Shown here: in pieces, positions 30,324 to 44,445 of the stretch
How positions within the stretch are numbered: the first letter of the stretch is position 1
Layout of the letters: each line of letters begins with the position of its first letter
DNA from: Lucifuga dentata
Lineage: Eukaryota > Chordata > Actinopteri > Ophidiiformes > Bythitidae
Assembly (NCBI GenBank): GCA_014773175.1
Contig: VXCM01000470.1
Span: forward strand, 186,001 to 250,000
Direction of reading: 5' to 3'
DNA: 64,000 bases
Notes under the pieces: model-generated
Told to the model about the DNA's origin: nothing
Seen by the model: the letters and a program-made list of their open reading frames with translations, nothing else
The model's database searches: none
Made by a program: the position numbers and the translations under genes

Positions 30324-33300
30324 AATAACATTTTCTACAATTTCTACACACCTTTCTATGACAGGAGAAGTCTTTTGTTGAGATAATTCTCACAAATCCA
30401 GCGTGATTACATAGCAGATATGTTTTTATGCTCTGGTAAATGTAGGAGTTTTGAGAACCACAACGGGGATATTGCATGTTGTAGTCCTCAGCAAGGCATT
30501 AGAGTCAGAATACCAAAGACTTTGGCTACACACAGAAGGCTGTCAGCATGATTTGTTACCTTCATTACAACATGACAGCTACAGCCTCATGTAGAGGATC
30601 GAACACAGGGTTTCCATGTTCATATTTCATTATTCATTTCAGCCTGACACCTCTTTTACTAACTGATTCTTCCTTTTTCCCCCCTTCCCAATTCCCAGCC
30701 AGCACTCTTCATAATGTTTGCTTGTAGGACAGCTTGGGTTCAGCTCTTATTGATATTCAGGTAATGTAAGTTTAGCTGCTCTTTATTTATGTATCAGTGA
30801 TTGCATGAAGTTCAGATGATTCATCCTTGGATTGGTGCTTAGCAGGGTGTGGTGTAGGGTTTTAAGAGTCTGTTTTATTCTGTTTGAAAAGAGAGATGCC
30901 TTCTTGAGTTTATAGACTGAGGTAATACTGACTCCTGTGGCTTTGTGCCATAGAGCCCTCAGATTGCTCTAGGATTAAACATAATGGGTTCTAACTCCGT
31001 TTTATGCAGCTTTCTCTCATCCATTTCTCTATCTAGGCTAGCTTTATCAGACAATTTTATTATGGTAAAATGACAAAGACCCCACACTGGCAGCCAAGCC
31101 ACTGGTGCACAGAAGATTTTTGTATCTGTGTATTGAAATTATGTGACAACCAAGGCTTGAACAAAGTGTTATGACATCAAGTTGAAATCTTTAATATATA
31201 TATTTCCCGTGTTAAAAATATCAACTTTTTGCCCATGTTGCTAATTAAGCACAGCATATTAGCTTCAAATAAAAGTTACCGTCTACAAGTACGATTTCAA
31301 GCTTAGATATGAATTCAAAATGACAGATGAAAAAGTTTTTCATTTTGCACAGTTAGATTGTACCATCTACAAAAATAACAGTGTTTCTAAATGCAGTCTT
31401 ATAGTGCCATTTGCAGCCTTATGTGTCATTTTATAAGCTGCATCTGCAAGGGCAGAGCTGTGAAAGCTTATAATGTCACCAGGGCCACGCACACTAAGAA
31501 ATGCCTTCATTTTATGGAAATAATGACATCTGATCCTAAAATTAGGATGATGACGCACAGGAATTTGTCAGCATCAGATATTTCTATAATATCCTTTGAC
31601 TACCTACAGTATGTACTAGCTGAAATAGCAAATAATGTGCCTTATATGTTAAATATGCAACTGAGGGAATATAGAATGTACTGACCACAAAAACACTGCA
31701 AGACTTGAAGAGATAATGCAAACATGCAGACACAGAGGCCTCAGTGGAAAAGTGACAATATGCGTGTGTCTGTAATGAAATGCGGTCCTGCATTGTTCCA
31801 AAGGGCAAAAATATTAACATTTATTGCTATTAGATGTGGTTGATATTCTGTGCTGAATCCTGCACTTTTACCTCACTGCATGCAGTCTTTAGAGTTTGCA
31901 ATGTGCCCTGACTTCAAAGGTAGCAGGAAATTCTGTTAACTAATCACTGCTATGCTTCATTCAAAGTCACTATTTCTATGCAATGAGCCTTCTCTTCCTC
32001 CTCCTCAATTTGTTCCTTTCTCTAAGCTAGGTACCCACAAGCCAGCCATACTAGCCACACAAAGTCATGCCTTCTTTCAGGCTTCCAGAAATGTGTGAGG
32101 AGTATGTGAGTCATAGTAGGATGACATTCAGGTGTCTGAAACAGCCACTGCAAATGAGGGATGTGCACACAAACAGCTGACAAATAGCCTTGTTTTCTGC
32201 TGTCGGTAGGTCACTCTGATCCCAAAACTCTTCTGCCTTACACAGTGTACACAAGAGATCTGTTCTACAAATTATCCTCAGTGTGAAGATGAAAAGTCGA
32301 ATCTCCCAAGGATATTTCACAGCTTTGTTTCCTTCACAATTATTTCTTGTTGAAGCTCTGACAGTTGCTTGCCAGTGCTGAAAGTGAGAGCCTGATTAGA
32401 GGTTATCAAGGAGAATTTCATGCACCGCATACAGTAAACATGGCAGCTTTGGTGATTTGAATACCCATAAGCATTGTGCATATGAATGCTGTTTTGAATT
32501 CTAAACTAAATGCACCTCACACTGACACATAAAGAAAAGAAAAGAAAATGCAGTTGGCAGAATGCAAAATTGAGGGGTTTGGTATACATTTCAGAAACAT
32601 AATAGACAGAAATTAATGTAGAGTACAGTATAAATATGTGTTCTGGTACTGCAAGAATCAGTTCTGTTCACTTGTACCATACAAATCTGCTAAGTTTATG
32701 AGCTTTATATGTTTTTACAAGATCATTTTAGCCCAGACAATTATGTCTTATAATTGCATTTTGAATACTGCAACATGGTCAGATTCCCCCCTCCGGTCCT
32801 CCTACTAGATTGTTTCAAATTTTTAATGGGATTACCCACAATTGTACCTTGTTGCTGCTTGAATTTTGTGGAACAACTCTGAATCCCACCTGAAGCCTTT
32901 ATACTGCAATGAATAAACTGAATGTGAGGAGCTCTACCTAATTACTCTGCCTTGTAGATATAAGAAAGAATTGAAAAACAGAATTTGAGGCCATAGAGGA
33001 AGAAACATTGATTTTTGCCTTGCCAAAATTAAACATTGGTCTGGCCTTGTTAGTAAGCTTGAATTAATGTGTTGCTCACATTTTGTTATTAAGACATAAA
33101 ATTTGCATTTACTCTTGTTTATGCTGCTGTTTTTCCCAGATCTTCTTCATAAAAGTTATTCCAGCCACATTCCCTTGAGGAACACATCCTTTAATTAAAC
33201 AAAAAAACAGTCTGTGCAGCAACACTGATGTGATGAATTGGTAATGTTATGTCTCTGTTGAAATACTGCTGTGTGCAGATGGTTACTTGCAGACAAATAT

Positions 33301-33524
33301 GTACATTTCAGAGGAAGACATACAATCAAAAAGTTTCAAAATGAATAGATGTGTGGCACAAATGCACATCAGATAAATGCTAACACTAATGCAGAGCATA
33401 ATTATACAGCACTGAATTTCCTCTATCAGACTCCAAGAACAAAAAGATAGCATTAAATATCAAAGCCATGGCAGCTGTGATGAGTCAGGTGATGTTTTAA
33501 GTTGGTCTATCTGCATTTTGCAGA

Positions 33525-33720
33525 CGTTCCTTCAGCAGATCAGACTTTGGGTTTAATCCCCCATGCCAAAAGTTATCAGCACCACTGTAGTGTCCTTGAG
33601 GCAGGCGGCAATGTTACCCTTCATGGTTCTGACCCTGCTCTCTGACCTGCCGTGGGAGAAATGGGGAGTGTCATCACGTTTTAATGTGAGTTTGCAAAAT
33701 GTAAGGAAAAAGAGGACTAA
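33525..33720 (+). repeat. Degenerate interspersed repeat (uncertain)
   Basis: TTTGGGTTTAATCCCCCATG, TAGTGTCCTTGAG and CTGACCCTGCTCTCTGACC recall a fish repeat with a tRNA-like head and a CTGACCC tail. Much decayed and not certain. Confidence 0.3.
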
Positions 33721-34049
33721 GAATACAAAATGAACCTAAAAAAAATGGACCATCAGTTTAAAGTTGCTGAGTTCATCAGGTACTCACTGGCGGATTTGAC
33801 TGATAGGACAGCTTCAGCAACCTGCCTATCTACTTGTAGATATGACCCGCTTTAGCAGCACGACTTCACCACTGTTTTGGGAAAATGAGTCAAGACAGTC
33901 GGAAAAAAGATTGAATGATTTCCGACTTCATACAAGTTTCTCTTCAAAATAAAAGGAATTTATCCTAGGTGGTTCACTTTTGTTACTCAGTTTGGCACTG
34001 TGGCCTCAAAAGATACTGGCTTGTCCAACAGGATCAGGGTCCTGACAAG

Positions 34050-34286
34050 ATCTTGAGAATGCATATCTGTGTGTAGTTTGTATGTTCCATGTTTTACTGG
34101 GTGTCCTGGCTAAGACAGTCCAAAACCTGAACAAGTGGTGAATTTGAAAAGTTTAAATTGAAAGTAGGCATAAATGCAAATGTGAATGGATTTGTATCTC
34201 TCTTTGTTAGCTGTACCTCCGTACCTGTCTCTAGAGTGTATCCTGCCATAGATGATGACTGGATGGATGGATGGATGGATGGATGG
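34050..34286 (+). mobile_element. Degenerate SINE/LINE tail ending in a GGAT repeat
   Basis: Weak match to a widespread fish repeat tail: GTGTGTAGTTTGTATGTTC, then ACAGTCCAAAACCTG, TGTGAATGGATTTG, TCTCTTTGTTAGC and TAGAGTGTATCCTGCC, then (GGAT)n. Recognised by order of motifs from memory. Confidence 0.45.
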
Positions 34287-34440
34287 CATATGTAGAGTTA
34301 GCTGAAGCATGAATTTGACCATGATAGATTGTATGTTCAGGATACATAAACCAGGCATATAACTTAGGAATTCTTTTTTTAAAGGTCCCATTTATTAAAA
34401 TACAACCAAATCAAACAATGTTTCTTTTATTCTCAACTAT

Positions 34441-34484
<44 letters not shown>

Positions 34485-34523
34485 NNNNNNNNNNNNNNNN
34501 NNNNNNNNNNNNNNNNNNNNNNN
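34485..34523. other. Assembly gap (39 N) after a poly-C tract
   Basis: A C-run (34442-34484) leads into 39 Ns, followed by ACCCCCCACCCCCACCC. The gap lies directly before the ephb4 promoter-like region, so part of that region may be missing. Confidence 0.95.
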
Positions 34524-34599
34524 ACCCCCCACCCCCACCCAAAAAAAATGCTTTTCATGCTTTATCATGCTTTTATTTTGTAGGCTATTACCAGAAGTT

Positions 34600-34760
34600 G
34601 TATTTCTGATCTCGCGCGCTTGACTCGCGCTACTGAAACAGGGAGTGGGCGGGGCTTGCTGCTGCCATTCGACTCTGGGTCTGATGCGGCGATGTAGTCC
34701 TCGGTGACCAGCTTACTCTACTCCGCCTTACGGGCTACTTCACAGCTAAACTTTTATTAT
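34600..34760 (+). promoter_or_regulatory. ephb4: ephb4 promoter-like region
   Basis: The region just after the assembly gap is richer in CpG (CTCGCGCGCTTGACTCGCGC) than the AT-rich surroundings and has a GC box (GGGCGGGGC, 34647-34655). It lies about 0.9 kb before the start codon. No TATA box is clear. Start site and activity are inferred. Confidence 0.45.
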
Positions 34761-35537
34761 CCGCTGTCTGTTTGTCCGCTCATTTAACGAAGCAACTACA
34801 CTAGATAATTTCACTCTGTTCAGTCTAATTTTTCTGATAAAAAGCAGGCCAGACTAGACCTGTCGCGCAGTATCCCCACCACCTTTCGTTGATTTTCCCC
34901 GCAGCCCCAAAACAGTCTGGTACGTGGGAAAAAGAAAAGACAACAAGACTCTTGGGCGGATTGTTTGCAAGACATGAGGAGAAGATGTGGATGAAGGAAG
35001 GAACTGACTGATAATGAGGATTATCTGTGCCACTAACAAACGTGCAGTGAGGTGCCCTGGTTGCGGATTCAGCCTGTTCGGTCATCGAGCTGAGGGGAGA
35101 TTTTGGGAGAAGTGGTCTGCAGCACAAAGAGCTTATTAAATCCGAGGACACAACAAATTTGAGCCATGCAGCCCCTTTTCTGACAGAGCACCGAAGCGAG
35201 GAAGGTCTGAAAACCCTGTGATCAACACAAGACGACCGCTTTCTCTGTCCAGATTTTCCACAACACCAACTTGGACAATTCGGAGAAGTTTCCAGTGCGT
35301 AGCAGCAGCGCTTGTTATTATCCTGCTGATTAAAAGTACTTTATATGCTGATTTTATTAGATAACAAAGCGTATTTTTCGTCTGCAGTGTTAAAACCACT
35401 CTGAGCTGAAGTGTGCTTTAAATGCGGACTGGTTTGCTTCCAGTGGGTGCACAAACGAGCAGCCCATGCTACTTGATTTTTAATTCTAGACAGAATAGTC
35501 CTTTAATTTGTTATTCAGTTTCATTCTGCGTGATACG
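34761..35537 (+). other. ephb4: ephb4 5' untranslated region (putative)
   Basis: Continuous sequence between the promoter-like region and the start codon with no convincing intron. Upstream ATGs occur. One at 35422 opens a reading frame that overlaps the main start out of frame and has a weak context (T at -3). The transcript start is not known. Confidence 0.35.
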
Positions 35538-35616
35538 ATGGAGCGGACATGCAGGAACATTGTCCTGCTGGGATGCATCTTCCTGGAATGGGCTGTTCTG
35601 GCTTTTGCAGAGGAAG
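35538..35616 (+). CDS. ephb4: ephb4 exon 1, start codon and signal peptide
   Basis: ATG in a strong context (A at -3, G at +4). Twenty-six codons starting MERTCRN, then a hydrophobic core [17 protein letters not shown] and an AEE site that fits signal peptidase cleavage. Donor GTCAGT after a split codon. Confidence 0.9.
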
Positions 35617-38600
35617 GTCAGTTTGGAATTTTCTTCCTTTATCTAATGAAAAGCTACTGAGCAAACCCTGGAAAGCCTTAACAAAAAAACAAAAAATAAA
35701 AAAAGCATGAAGTGCAAACATCACATCAGAGAATGTTTGTTCATTCTCCTTTTTGGAAAATTTTTGATTCTAATAGTCAAGTAATACCTGGGATTTGTTG
35801 CAAAAGAGTTTTTCTTCCACAATGCAGTCCAAAAATAAATAAATAAAATAAAAGCCCAAACTATTGGGTTTGCCCTCCTGATATCTTCACTAAACCGTTT
35901 TAAGACCCCATCATTATTAGTTTTCAGTGTCAAGTCATGAAAAGGTTCCTAGTTTCCTAGGCTGCATCCTGAGGGACCCATAAACGCTTTAAACCTTAAA
36001 TGTGATCTGTAATATTCTAAAATCAATACTAAAAACATTCAGTGAGCTGAGGCTGCTACAGGGCTGATGTGATCATGTCTCTACTTGTAGCTAACAGCCT
36101 TGATGCAGCATTTAAATAAAGAGCTACACAAAGTCTCCATAATAAAAATCTTTACTGTGATATTTAGTTCAAGAAAATGAAAAGCTTCTCAAATCTAAAA
36201 CCTTGATCATCATCCATAGGTTTCAACAGGATTAACATTAAAAGTCACATTGTCCTACATCTGCTTAACCAATCAGGAGGGACCAATAAGGCAGTTTTAA
36301 TTTAGCAGCCATTGTGATAAAGAAACCTATAATTTGAAATTGGATGGTTTTACAGGCCGGGTATAACTCAGAATCATAGAGAATGACGTTTGAAATAATG
36401 GCCCTGTCTTCGCTCAGACCAAATGATCACAAATGGGTTTCCTAATATTGTTGCTTTGAGGATTCATGTATGTTCTGTGTTTGTGCTTTTCTGATTGATA
36501 TCCATCCCATATACATCTGTGCAAAGTGAAGTTGATTCATTGTTTGGCTACCTGTAGAAACTTGACATTCTCTGCATGTCATTTGCAGACAGAATCAACA
36601 AAAATAGCTTTGGTGGCAACAAAGAGAAATAATAGGCTCATTAGTTAACCCTTGAGCATTTAAAAATGGGCATTGTACTGTAAATGATTTAATGAGAACC
36701 TAAATAACAATCAGCACTTAAACAATAAAACGTTTCCCCATGTATGTTCACCCCTAAGCTTTAGTGGTTGTAAACAGGAACACCATGACCATGCATGACT
36801 TCACGAATTTGGAGACAGGAAAACAAATCTGTCAGCTGCCTCTGACCTACGGTATGTTGCTGCTGGTACGAAGCATCCTCTATGAGGGACCTGAGGCTTG
36901 TACCGTGGACCGTAGAAAAACACCGACGTGATATTAACAAAGGATTTCTGAAAGGTGTTTTGAAGCTTGGATTTGGGTTTACCACTAATGTGCATGCACA
37001 CACACGCAAGGAAGGTTTAAATTTGCTCTTCAGAGCCTTGGTGCTTGTTGAAAAAAAAAATGTTGACTTTGTAATTCAAGAGAGAAGATTTTTTATTTTT
37101 GTTTGTTTTTTTTACAGTCCTTTCAACACAATAAGGGCAATTTTTGGAGCCAGGATCCAGCAGCCATTAGAGAAAATATAGCTTATGGATAAGACAGGGT
37201 ATTGAAATTTGATGTATTTTGTAGCACCAGCAAAAATGTTTTAATATTTTCCAGTCTTAGAAAAAATGCAGACAGTCTATAACTTTTGATAACTCAGTAA
37301 TTACTCTCACGAATATCAATGTAAAGATTTAAAGCGTAAACGTCTTGTATCATTTCCTTTTATGCAGTTGAATTTTTGAAAGCTAAGTTGGGTCTTTAAA
37401 GCAGTATGTAAATTTAATTCTAACCTCCTCTACTCCAATTAAAAGCTCCTACAGACTCCGAGATTACAGCAGTCTTATAAATTCACCGCATACCATGCTG
37501 TGCGACATGGGTCTAATAAACACATGTAGGATATCAAATTTGATGTATGTAAACCATACGATTATTAATGCCTGCTGAATCACAGGCTACAATGCAAGTC
37601 GGAACAAAATATGCAAGCATAGGACGTCATCAACTTGCACCCATCTGCGCCGCTCTCGAATGAAGTCACATCATTAAATCGTGTAAACTAGACTTTGAAA
37701 TACAATAAATAAAGCTCTATGTGTATATATTCCATGTTTGTTGCTTGCTGCTCACCTGGGAGCTGCTATTCCTCTGCTATTTCTCTCCATGCCTCGTCCT
37801 TCGTCCTCTAGGAGACATCGCATGAACACAGCTTGATTTCTATTGATTTCTGAAGCTCTTGGTGTTTCTTCATTGTTTTTAATGTTGAGCAGTAGTTGGT
37901 GCTGCTTGGATTGTACACAAAGATACTTAGTCTTGGAAAGTTGGATTTAGGTTCTTTTCGTGACTTTGAAGTTCAGCGTCATTTCTGCCCAAGACCAGGT
38001 CGGCAATTGTTTGTGTCTTGAAGCAGCTCTTGAAAGTTTGGATTTTCCTCTCATCTGCTGGTACTTCTGAAGGTTTACAGTGTCACCAAACTGACGTCTG
38101 ATCTAGTCATGTGGCAAAGACTTGATTTGTGACAGAACTCAGTCTTTCAGTCTTGGATTCAGCAGATGCTGGGACCTGAGATCCATGACAGAAGTCCTGC
38201 AGGTCTTCAGTGGCAGAAGCATCAATTGTCCTAATTGACTGAAAGTACTTTCAGACCAAAAGTTTGGAGCTAAATACAAACTATTTTATCCTTGAAATAT
38301 CCAGAGTAGGAGCTATGTGGTTCCTTGAGACACTTTGTTACTCATATTCGCACCACTCACTCACGTACTGCGACGCTTATGAAAATTAGATCAAATGACA
38401 TCTACAGTGCAACAGTCGCATCATTTCCACACCACAAACACACAACTTACTTCGTGGTGACGATTCCTCATCCTGCGGGACCGTGCTATTGTCTCATGTT
38501 GCCTACGCAAATATCGCCAAGTCTTAGCCGACAGTATCGGAATATGCTGGCTGCTGTCCCAAAATAGCATTTCATTCACTTACCGCTACATCTGTCAGAG

Positions 38601-41222
38601 CCGCTTCAATGACTGTGGTTGTATTTGCAAGTTTGTGGTGTATCAGAGGCGTGTCGTGAGAGGCGTTGGTGTAGGTACGAGTGTGTCTCTAAATTTTAGG
38701 AGGATACTTGTGCCTCGTCGAGTAACTCCAGAACATCTGTGTTTTGCCACCTGGGAATAAGACGCGTGGCTTTCTTGTACAGAACTTGGGCTCGTCTTCC
38801 AGCATCCTCCATTCCCTCAATCTGAACCTAGTAGTGAATTCTGTAATGAACTGATAGGAGGGCAGCTGAAGCCTTTTCACCACTGCTGCCAAATCTCTGC
38901 TTTTCCAGTCAAAGGAGACACTTGCTCTGACTCATACACACCAATTGCTCGTTCAGTGTTTCTGTCTGCATGGACATTAAAATATGGACCTCTTCATCAG
39001 ATAATTACTTTGGCTAGAAATGAATAACGTGCTCTGATTAAAAATTAATAACTAGCGTGCATCCATTTTGTCTTGTACACACACACTTTTCCCAACCTCT
39101 CCCTAGACAAAAAGTGTATCATGTCCTGAAAAGTCTATCATAGGCTGATTTTGTCCAAGTCTGAAAAAGCTTTTTACATGGTGGTTTTAATGGTCACTGC
39201 CATACTCAACTATAATTAAAAAATATATATTTCTTTGTAATTCAAATGTAAGCTAAAACTGTCTTTTCTTACACACACTCAGCATAGAAGGTACCCATTT
39301 TGTTTTTCTCCGTGCCCATCTTTATTCCTTGCACACACAGGTTTTCTCTCTTACAATATCAGGATGCACTGAATGAGTCAAGCTTTGCAGTCTCTAGTTC
39401 AGATCCAGTGCTATAATAATGTAGCATAATACTATTTAATAATAGTATTGTTCAGTGGTGTTGAAAACACATAAGCTTTTTGTACCTTGATGGCATCTTT
39501 CAGACTCCTAGAGCAGTCATTTCACCTGTGTGATTATATGAAGCTTAACTGACAAGTGCTGTAATTGCCATTGTTCAATATGACCAAAGACCATTTGTAC
39601 TGGAGAAATAGCTTACATTGTTAAAGCAATTGTACATGTTTAAAGGACCATACTGGCCAGTTTGCATGTTTGAGCGTAATATATTCAATTTTCATACATG
39701 TAATGTTACTGACAATCATTTCCCAAAGTATACTACTGGAATGGTGAATTCATTCTTTTTTTTTTTTCCTACCTTCCAGACCGCCACTGGTTTCAGTTCA
39801 TTCTAGTACGCTATTAAAATCAACTTGTTGATACCTGAAATGTCTTTGGGATAGGTAATCCATCCTCGCGAACAAGACATGTATTCAGGTTTTTTTTTGA
39901 AGTGACGTAATTTTAGCATTTAAGCGCAATAAAAAGCTGGAGTGAATGTATGTCTCTACTGGGGAATATAGTCCCAAAAGAAGACCTGCATTTATGAAAA
40001 AATTTAAGCGATCGTGACTTCATAAGACTGCGTAACTATTAGCAGGTGAAACATTGATTTTTAAAGTGGGTGATCGCTTAAATATTTGATTTTCAAAGAT
40101 TAAGAAATTTTGCAAAATATCAGGAAAGCAGAAATATGGTTTTATTCTTTGAGAAATGGTTGTCAGTCAGTAATGGCTGTCAAATCCCCTAATCTTTCAA
40201 AATCAAATGTACAGGTGATACACCCACCTTAACATTCAATGTTTTGTCTTCTAATGCTTGTAATTATAGAAGACAGTCATTTTAATTTCTCTGTAAAATT
40301 CGTCTTCTCCTGGGACTATATTTCCTGGCGGAGACATACATCATCTTTTGTGCAGCTCCATGTTCGACCAGTTAAATAAATTTCATTCGACTAACAAACT
40401 TAATAGACATGTTTGCTGTGATGGATTAGATCTCTCATCCATGTTTCAAGTCTCTACAAGTTGATTTTAACAGCGTACTGGAGTTAACTGAAAGCAATGG
40501 CAGTCTGGAAGGTAGGAAAAACAATTCTAAAATTTACCGCTCATGTAGTATATTTTGGGAAATGGCTGTCAGTAACATAACGCCACTACTCAGTCCTGTA
40601 GTAGTCAGCTTTTGGGTGAAAGACAACATTTTTTAAAGTTTTTGTGTGGAATGTTTTAAAGAGAACAATCATTTCCCCCTCAATGAACCTGTGTGATTTT
40701 TAAGATTAATCCTCAAAAGGGATACGCTGGCATTTTCAAAACCATCTCTTTTCTGATTATTCACTCACCTCCTGACTCTTAACTACCATCACAAGCAGCA
40801 TAACGCTTCGTAATCTAATCTTGAACTCACAAAGTGTCAAATCAGTAAATCACAGATCCGTAAATGCAAAAAGGATGTTTTTATTCAGAATCCGCAAGGC
40901 CTTATTGGGGACACCGTCCTTTCTTTCACAGACATGTAGCCTTTTCTTTTGCTGCTCTTTCCACGTCCTCTGTCTCCTTGATGTTTGACTGCTGCTATGC
41001 TGTTTGCTCTTGCTGACTGTCTCCCCTGCCGTGGAAATGTGGATCGTTTCCCAGAAATCCTTTTAAACGGAACCGATTTTTATAAGAAAGGGATTTGCAT
41101 TTAAAGCAACCTCCCCCCCTCTCTGAAAGCCTGTAGCCCATCATCCCCAGCACCTCAATCCCATGATTAGCTTCCTCAAGAGTTAAACAGGCATCTGAGT
41201 GCCACAAGTACTCTTCAGGCTA

Positions 41223-41265
<43 letters not shown>

Positions 41266-44200
41266 NCTGAGAAGGATGCATATGGCAGCTGGGACTTGCA
41301 GGTGGATGATAGTTGAGGTCGGTGAGGAGCTACATCCCCAGCCCATACATCCGTGTCAGGCATTCACTTTGGAGAGCCATTCTGTCCTCCACCCACATGC
41401 TCCTCTGTGAGAGTGGGACACAATGGGGACAGGCAGCAGTGGTGAGGGAATGAGGCCACAGCCTATCAGCCATAAGCACCAAGGAGAATGGCACTTTTAG
41501 AGGGTTGGGGGTTCTCTTTGAAGTGAGTCAAGGGGAGATAGGAAGACCGGCATGAGTCAACGAAATTAGAAAGAGCAAATGCAGAGAGGGTCAAGAAGGA
41601 TGCATATAAATATGTGCCGAGTAGCAGACTGTGTATGGCACACAGTGTGTATTAGTGCCTATGTGCATGCTGTAATCCTAAACACCTGGGGCTGGATGTG
41701 TACAACTGTAATGGATTAAATGTGTGGTTACAACAAAGGGTTTAAAAAGGTCTGTAAGGAGAAGACAAACTGAAAAAGAGCAATTTGTCTGATTCTCTTT
41801 CACACTTATCTTGCACACTAATCACAGCTGTTGTTTGATGCATTCTTTGTATAGAATTACTGTATGCCATTGTTATCCTGTACCTTGTGGTTTTTCAGTG
41901 TTACGTAAACAGTAGTTAAAGGAGCATACCAGTGATTTTGCATTTTTGAGCCGAATAAATACTACCTCTATAATCGTTACCTTACTGTGCGTGGAAAATG
42001 CATTTTCCAAAACGTAAAACAGTATTTTAGTTTTAAAAGCAGATGTTCAGGTGTAACCTTAAAATTTAAAGGACCATAGCGGCAATTGTGCTTTTGAGGT
42101 CCATTATATACAACCCACGTACATGTTAGGTTACCCATTTCCAAAACATAAAACCATATTTTAGTTTTTCGATAATTTTTTTTCAAATCCCTAAACTTTC
42201 AAATTTAAATGTTCAAGTGATACACCCACCTTAAAATTCAATGTTTTGCCTTCTAAACTTATGCAGGATTGTAGAAGGGAAGGTCATTTTAATTTCTCTG
42301 TGAAAGCATCTTCTCCTGCGGTTATATTCCCTGGAGGAGACATACAATGTCTTCTCTGCAGCTAAATGTTGGATCAGTTAAATAAAGTTACTTAAAAAAA
42401 AAACAAAAAACTAATAGATATAGGCTCAGATCATACGGTAGCGCATGATTTACCGCATTGCTATGCACAAATATCATGGCGCAACCATGTTCCCTCATTC
42501 ATAAATGCCTGTTACTGATATATTTTAACGTTTGCCTTGAAAGAGATGTTACTGTGATATTTCCTTATTTACATGTCTTGGTAGCTATTCATAAAACAAA
42601 CTGACATGCATAAATTAAGACCTGCTTTGTTCCGGTGGTAAATTTCCGAGGTATGAAATCTGGGCGATGTTTAAGTGATCAGTAACTTTGATAGATAAAC
42701 TCACTCAGCTGATTGGTCAGTTTTTAAATGGTGACTTTTGATCCAATCTCACACATGTTCTTGTGGCACTCTGTTCATTCATAACCTCCACCCCCACCCC
42801 ATGTGATTACTTACTACAGAGGTTAAAATGCATGTTTTGCTGTTATTTTAGTGTCAATCTTTGAAAACATGGAGCTCTAAAGCAGAATGTATGTTTCCTT
42901 TGCCGATTTGTGGCTTTAAACCAGATGGATCAAGGTAAATGGTGACTGGTAAATATGCAGCAGCTCATTAACACACTGATCTTGATTGGCTTTTACCTGT
43001 CACACCCCTGACAACAACGCTACCTTCATATGACAGCGGTGCACAGATTATTGTAGGAGAAGTTTTATGAATGAGCTTCAGTTATCACAGCACACATTTA
43101 GGTCAGTACCATAGCACCATTTTTTATGAATATGAATGCCCCATAGTGTTTGCTGTGATGGATTACATATCTCAAGTTTCAAGTCTCTACAAGTTGACTT
43201 TAATAGTGTACTGGAATAAACTAATTGCAATGGCTGCCTGGAAGGGAGGAAAAACAATGAGTAATAAGTTTTGGGAAATGGATGACAGTTATGTAAGGTG
43301 TATGCAGATAGCATTTATTCAGTTCAAACATGCAAAATCACTGGTATGGTTCTGTAATTCTTCAAGGAAAAAGGAACATAAGGCAAATTGGATGTCAGTG
43401 GCAGAAAGTGCAAAAAATTATTTAAAAAGGAAGCCTTAATCAAAAATCTCTGCGTTTCAAGCAAGCACCTTCAGCAGACATGATTTGATTTGAGTCTGAG
43501 ATATTTTCTGCCAAGTGTCATAGATTGACCTGCATCTTGTGTTTGATAGACAGGTTTTAAGTTAAAACACGAATCACATGGTTCGGGATCAGCCTGGATA
43601 ACATGTGTGTGTTCATACATACACAACATGGCTTCAGTAAGTCTCGGCCTGTTTTCATATGCTGCACCGGAGCAAGTGGGCTCTGCTATTTTCAGCAGAA
43701 CAGAAGCATTCCTGTGCACTAGCTACCCTCCTACATCTTGCACACAGCTAAGAGCTTTAAGAGGTGTGGGTCACTTCAGCTAAAGAAGCATTCAACACCT
43801 GTTTTTTGGCAGCTTGGTAACTCATTTTTACAGTAAACAGCCAACAGAATTTCCTTTTATTTTGTCCTCCCTCATATTCTTACTCCTGTTGCTTTTACTG
43901 GCAACTGATTATTTCTGCTCAACTTGATCCAGTCAACTCAATCATCGAGAAAGGCTAATTGAATTATTAAACCTGATCCATTTTTTCAGGGATTAAAAAA
44001 CGGTGTGGTATCGCAATTCAAACATTTTTGAACTATTGACTTCACCCCCTATGGATACATAATATGACTAGCTGAGGAAGGAAAATTATGTTCTTTGTAC
44101 TCTCATGAATGTCTTCGCAGCCAGACATGAATTTATCTTTACCCTAGATATCGGCCACCAACGCACAATGTCCCGGTTGTAAAATTGTAAGAGAAATGCG

Positions 44201-44412
44201 TAGACTGATGAAGAGACTTAGCTGCTGTTGTTGTTTGGATATGAGAAAGTACGATGTGTCAGAATGAAAGAGAAAATTCTTGGAGATTGTTACTGAAGAC
44301 AGTTTTCTTGTATCTCTACTTAGATGTGTCAATCCTTAGATGGTTTATTTAGCTGAAGTCTGCACTGTTAGCTTCAAGCTGTCCACCTCCCACAACAGAT
44401 TAGTCACTGGGC

Positions 44413-44445
<33 letters not shown>

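Noticed and set aside
38689..38892. Antisense open frame of 67 codons in ephb4 intron 1
   Set aside because: Its basic, protein-like composition is suggestive of a decayed mobile element, but I do not recognise any domain and see no flanking repeat ends.
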